Shown here: piece after piece, positions 5,229 to 5,283 of the stretch
How the letters are laid out: every line of letters begins with the position of its first letter
Numbering within the stretch: the stretch's first letter is position 1
Notes under the pieces: generated by a model
Database searches by the model: none
Seen by the model: only the letters and a program-made list of their open reading frames with translations
Told to the model about the DNA's origin: nothing
Made by a program: the position numbers and the translations under genes
Origin: a bacterium
GTDB taxonomy: Bacteria; UBA9089; JAHJRX01
Length of the DNA: 5,283 nucleotides
Assembly (NCBI GenBank): GCA_030017825.1
Contig: JASEGW010000113.1
Span: 1-5,283, forward strand
Direction: 5' to 3'

Positions 5229-5283
5229 TTTAAAGATTAGTATTTCTGAGCATTAATTGAAATTAGGAAAATATTTAATTTTT

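Larger units (their letters stand above)
4847..5283. other. 437-base gene-free region with repeats and hairpins
   Basis: No reading frame with a credible start, ribosome site and length was found on either strand. All three minus-strand frames entering from the right edge close within about 45 bases. The stretch holds, from left to right, the STAND gene ribosome site, an inverted and tandem-repeat patch (4881-4994), a 12-bp hairpin (5048-5077), a terminator-like hairpin (5136-5166) and one copy of a 23-bp repeat (5206-5228). I could not single out a convincing minus-strand promoter for the downstream operon, although one is expected here. Confidence 0.7.

Noticed and set aside
5228..5283. C-terminal end of a minus-strand gene entering from the right edge
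   Set aside because: One frame stays open for about 14 codons before TAA, but this is too short and has no recognisable motif.
1..5283. CRISPR array or prophage attachment site at the tRNA
   Set aside because: No regularly spaced repeats exist, and no second copy of the tRNA 3' end or an integrase gene is present in the window.

Overview
The window is an A+T-rich bacterial chromosomal segment in which every convincing gene lies on the minus strand. Transcription therefore runs from the right end (high coordinates) to the left. Strong AGGAGG-type ribosome sites, a proline tRNA with an encoded CCA end, and a PlsY–GpsA–HU–MerR–tRNA-Pro order point to a low-GC anaerobe-like lineage. I recall a similar IHF/HU–MerR–tRNA-Pro neighbourhood from Deltaproteobacteria, and a plsY–gpsA pair from several phyla. 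The sequence alone does not fix the phylum.

In transcription order: the right 437 bases (4847-5283) hold no gene. They contain a terminator-like hairpin, a second long hairpin, and a repeat-rich patch with possible mobile-element ends. Next comes a 660-residue protein (2864-4846) built from an N-terminal DUF4062-like domain, a degenerate STAND-type P-loop domain and C-terminal HEAT repeats. This is the architecture of a conflict or immune sensor. Its stop codon overlaps the start of plsY (acyl-phosphate glycerol-3-phosphate acyltransferase) by 8 bases. plsY is followed by gpsA (glycerol-3-phosphate dehydrogenase) and then by an HU/IHF-type DNA-binding protein. A strong bidirectional hairpin terminator (801-846) closes this operon.

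The second transcription unit starts with a small MerR-type regulator (366-692). A tRNA-Pro(GGG) follows only 8 bases after its stop codon. About 100 bases further on is a 42-residue membrane or secreted peptide gene (52-180) with a strong Shine-Dalgarno sequence.

GpsA makes sn-glycerol-3-phosphate and PlsY acylates it, so these two supply the first steps of membrane phospholipid synthesis. HU and MerR are DNA-binding proteins. The odd member is the DUF4062–STAND–HEAT gene, which is physically coupled to the phospholipid genes and bordered upstream by repeats. It is the best candidate for something undescribed in this window. Two reading frames that start earlier than the real genes (HU and PlsY) are shortened here on ribosome-site and family-length evidence.
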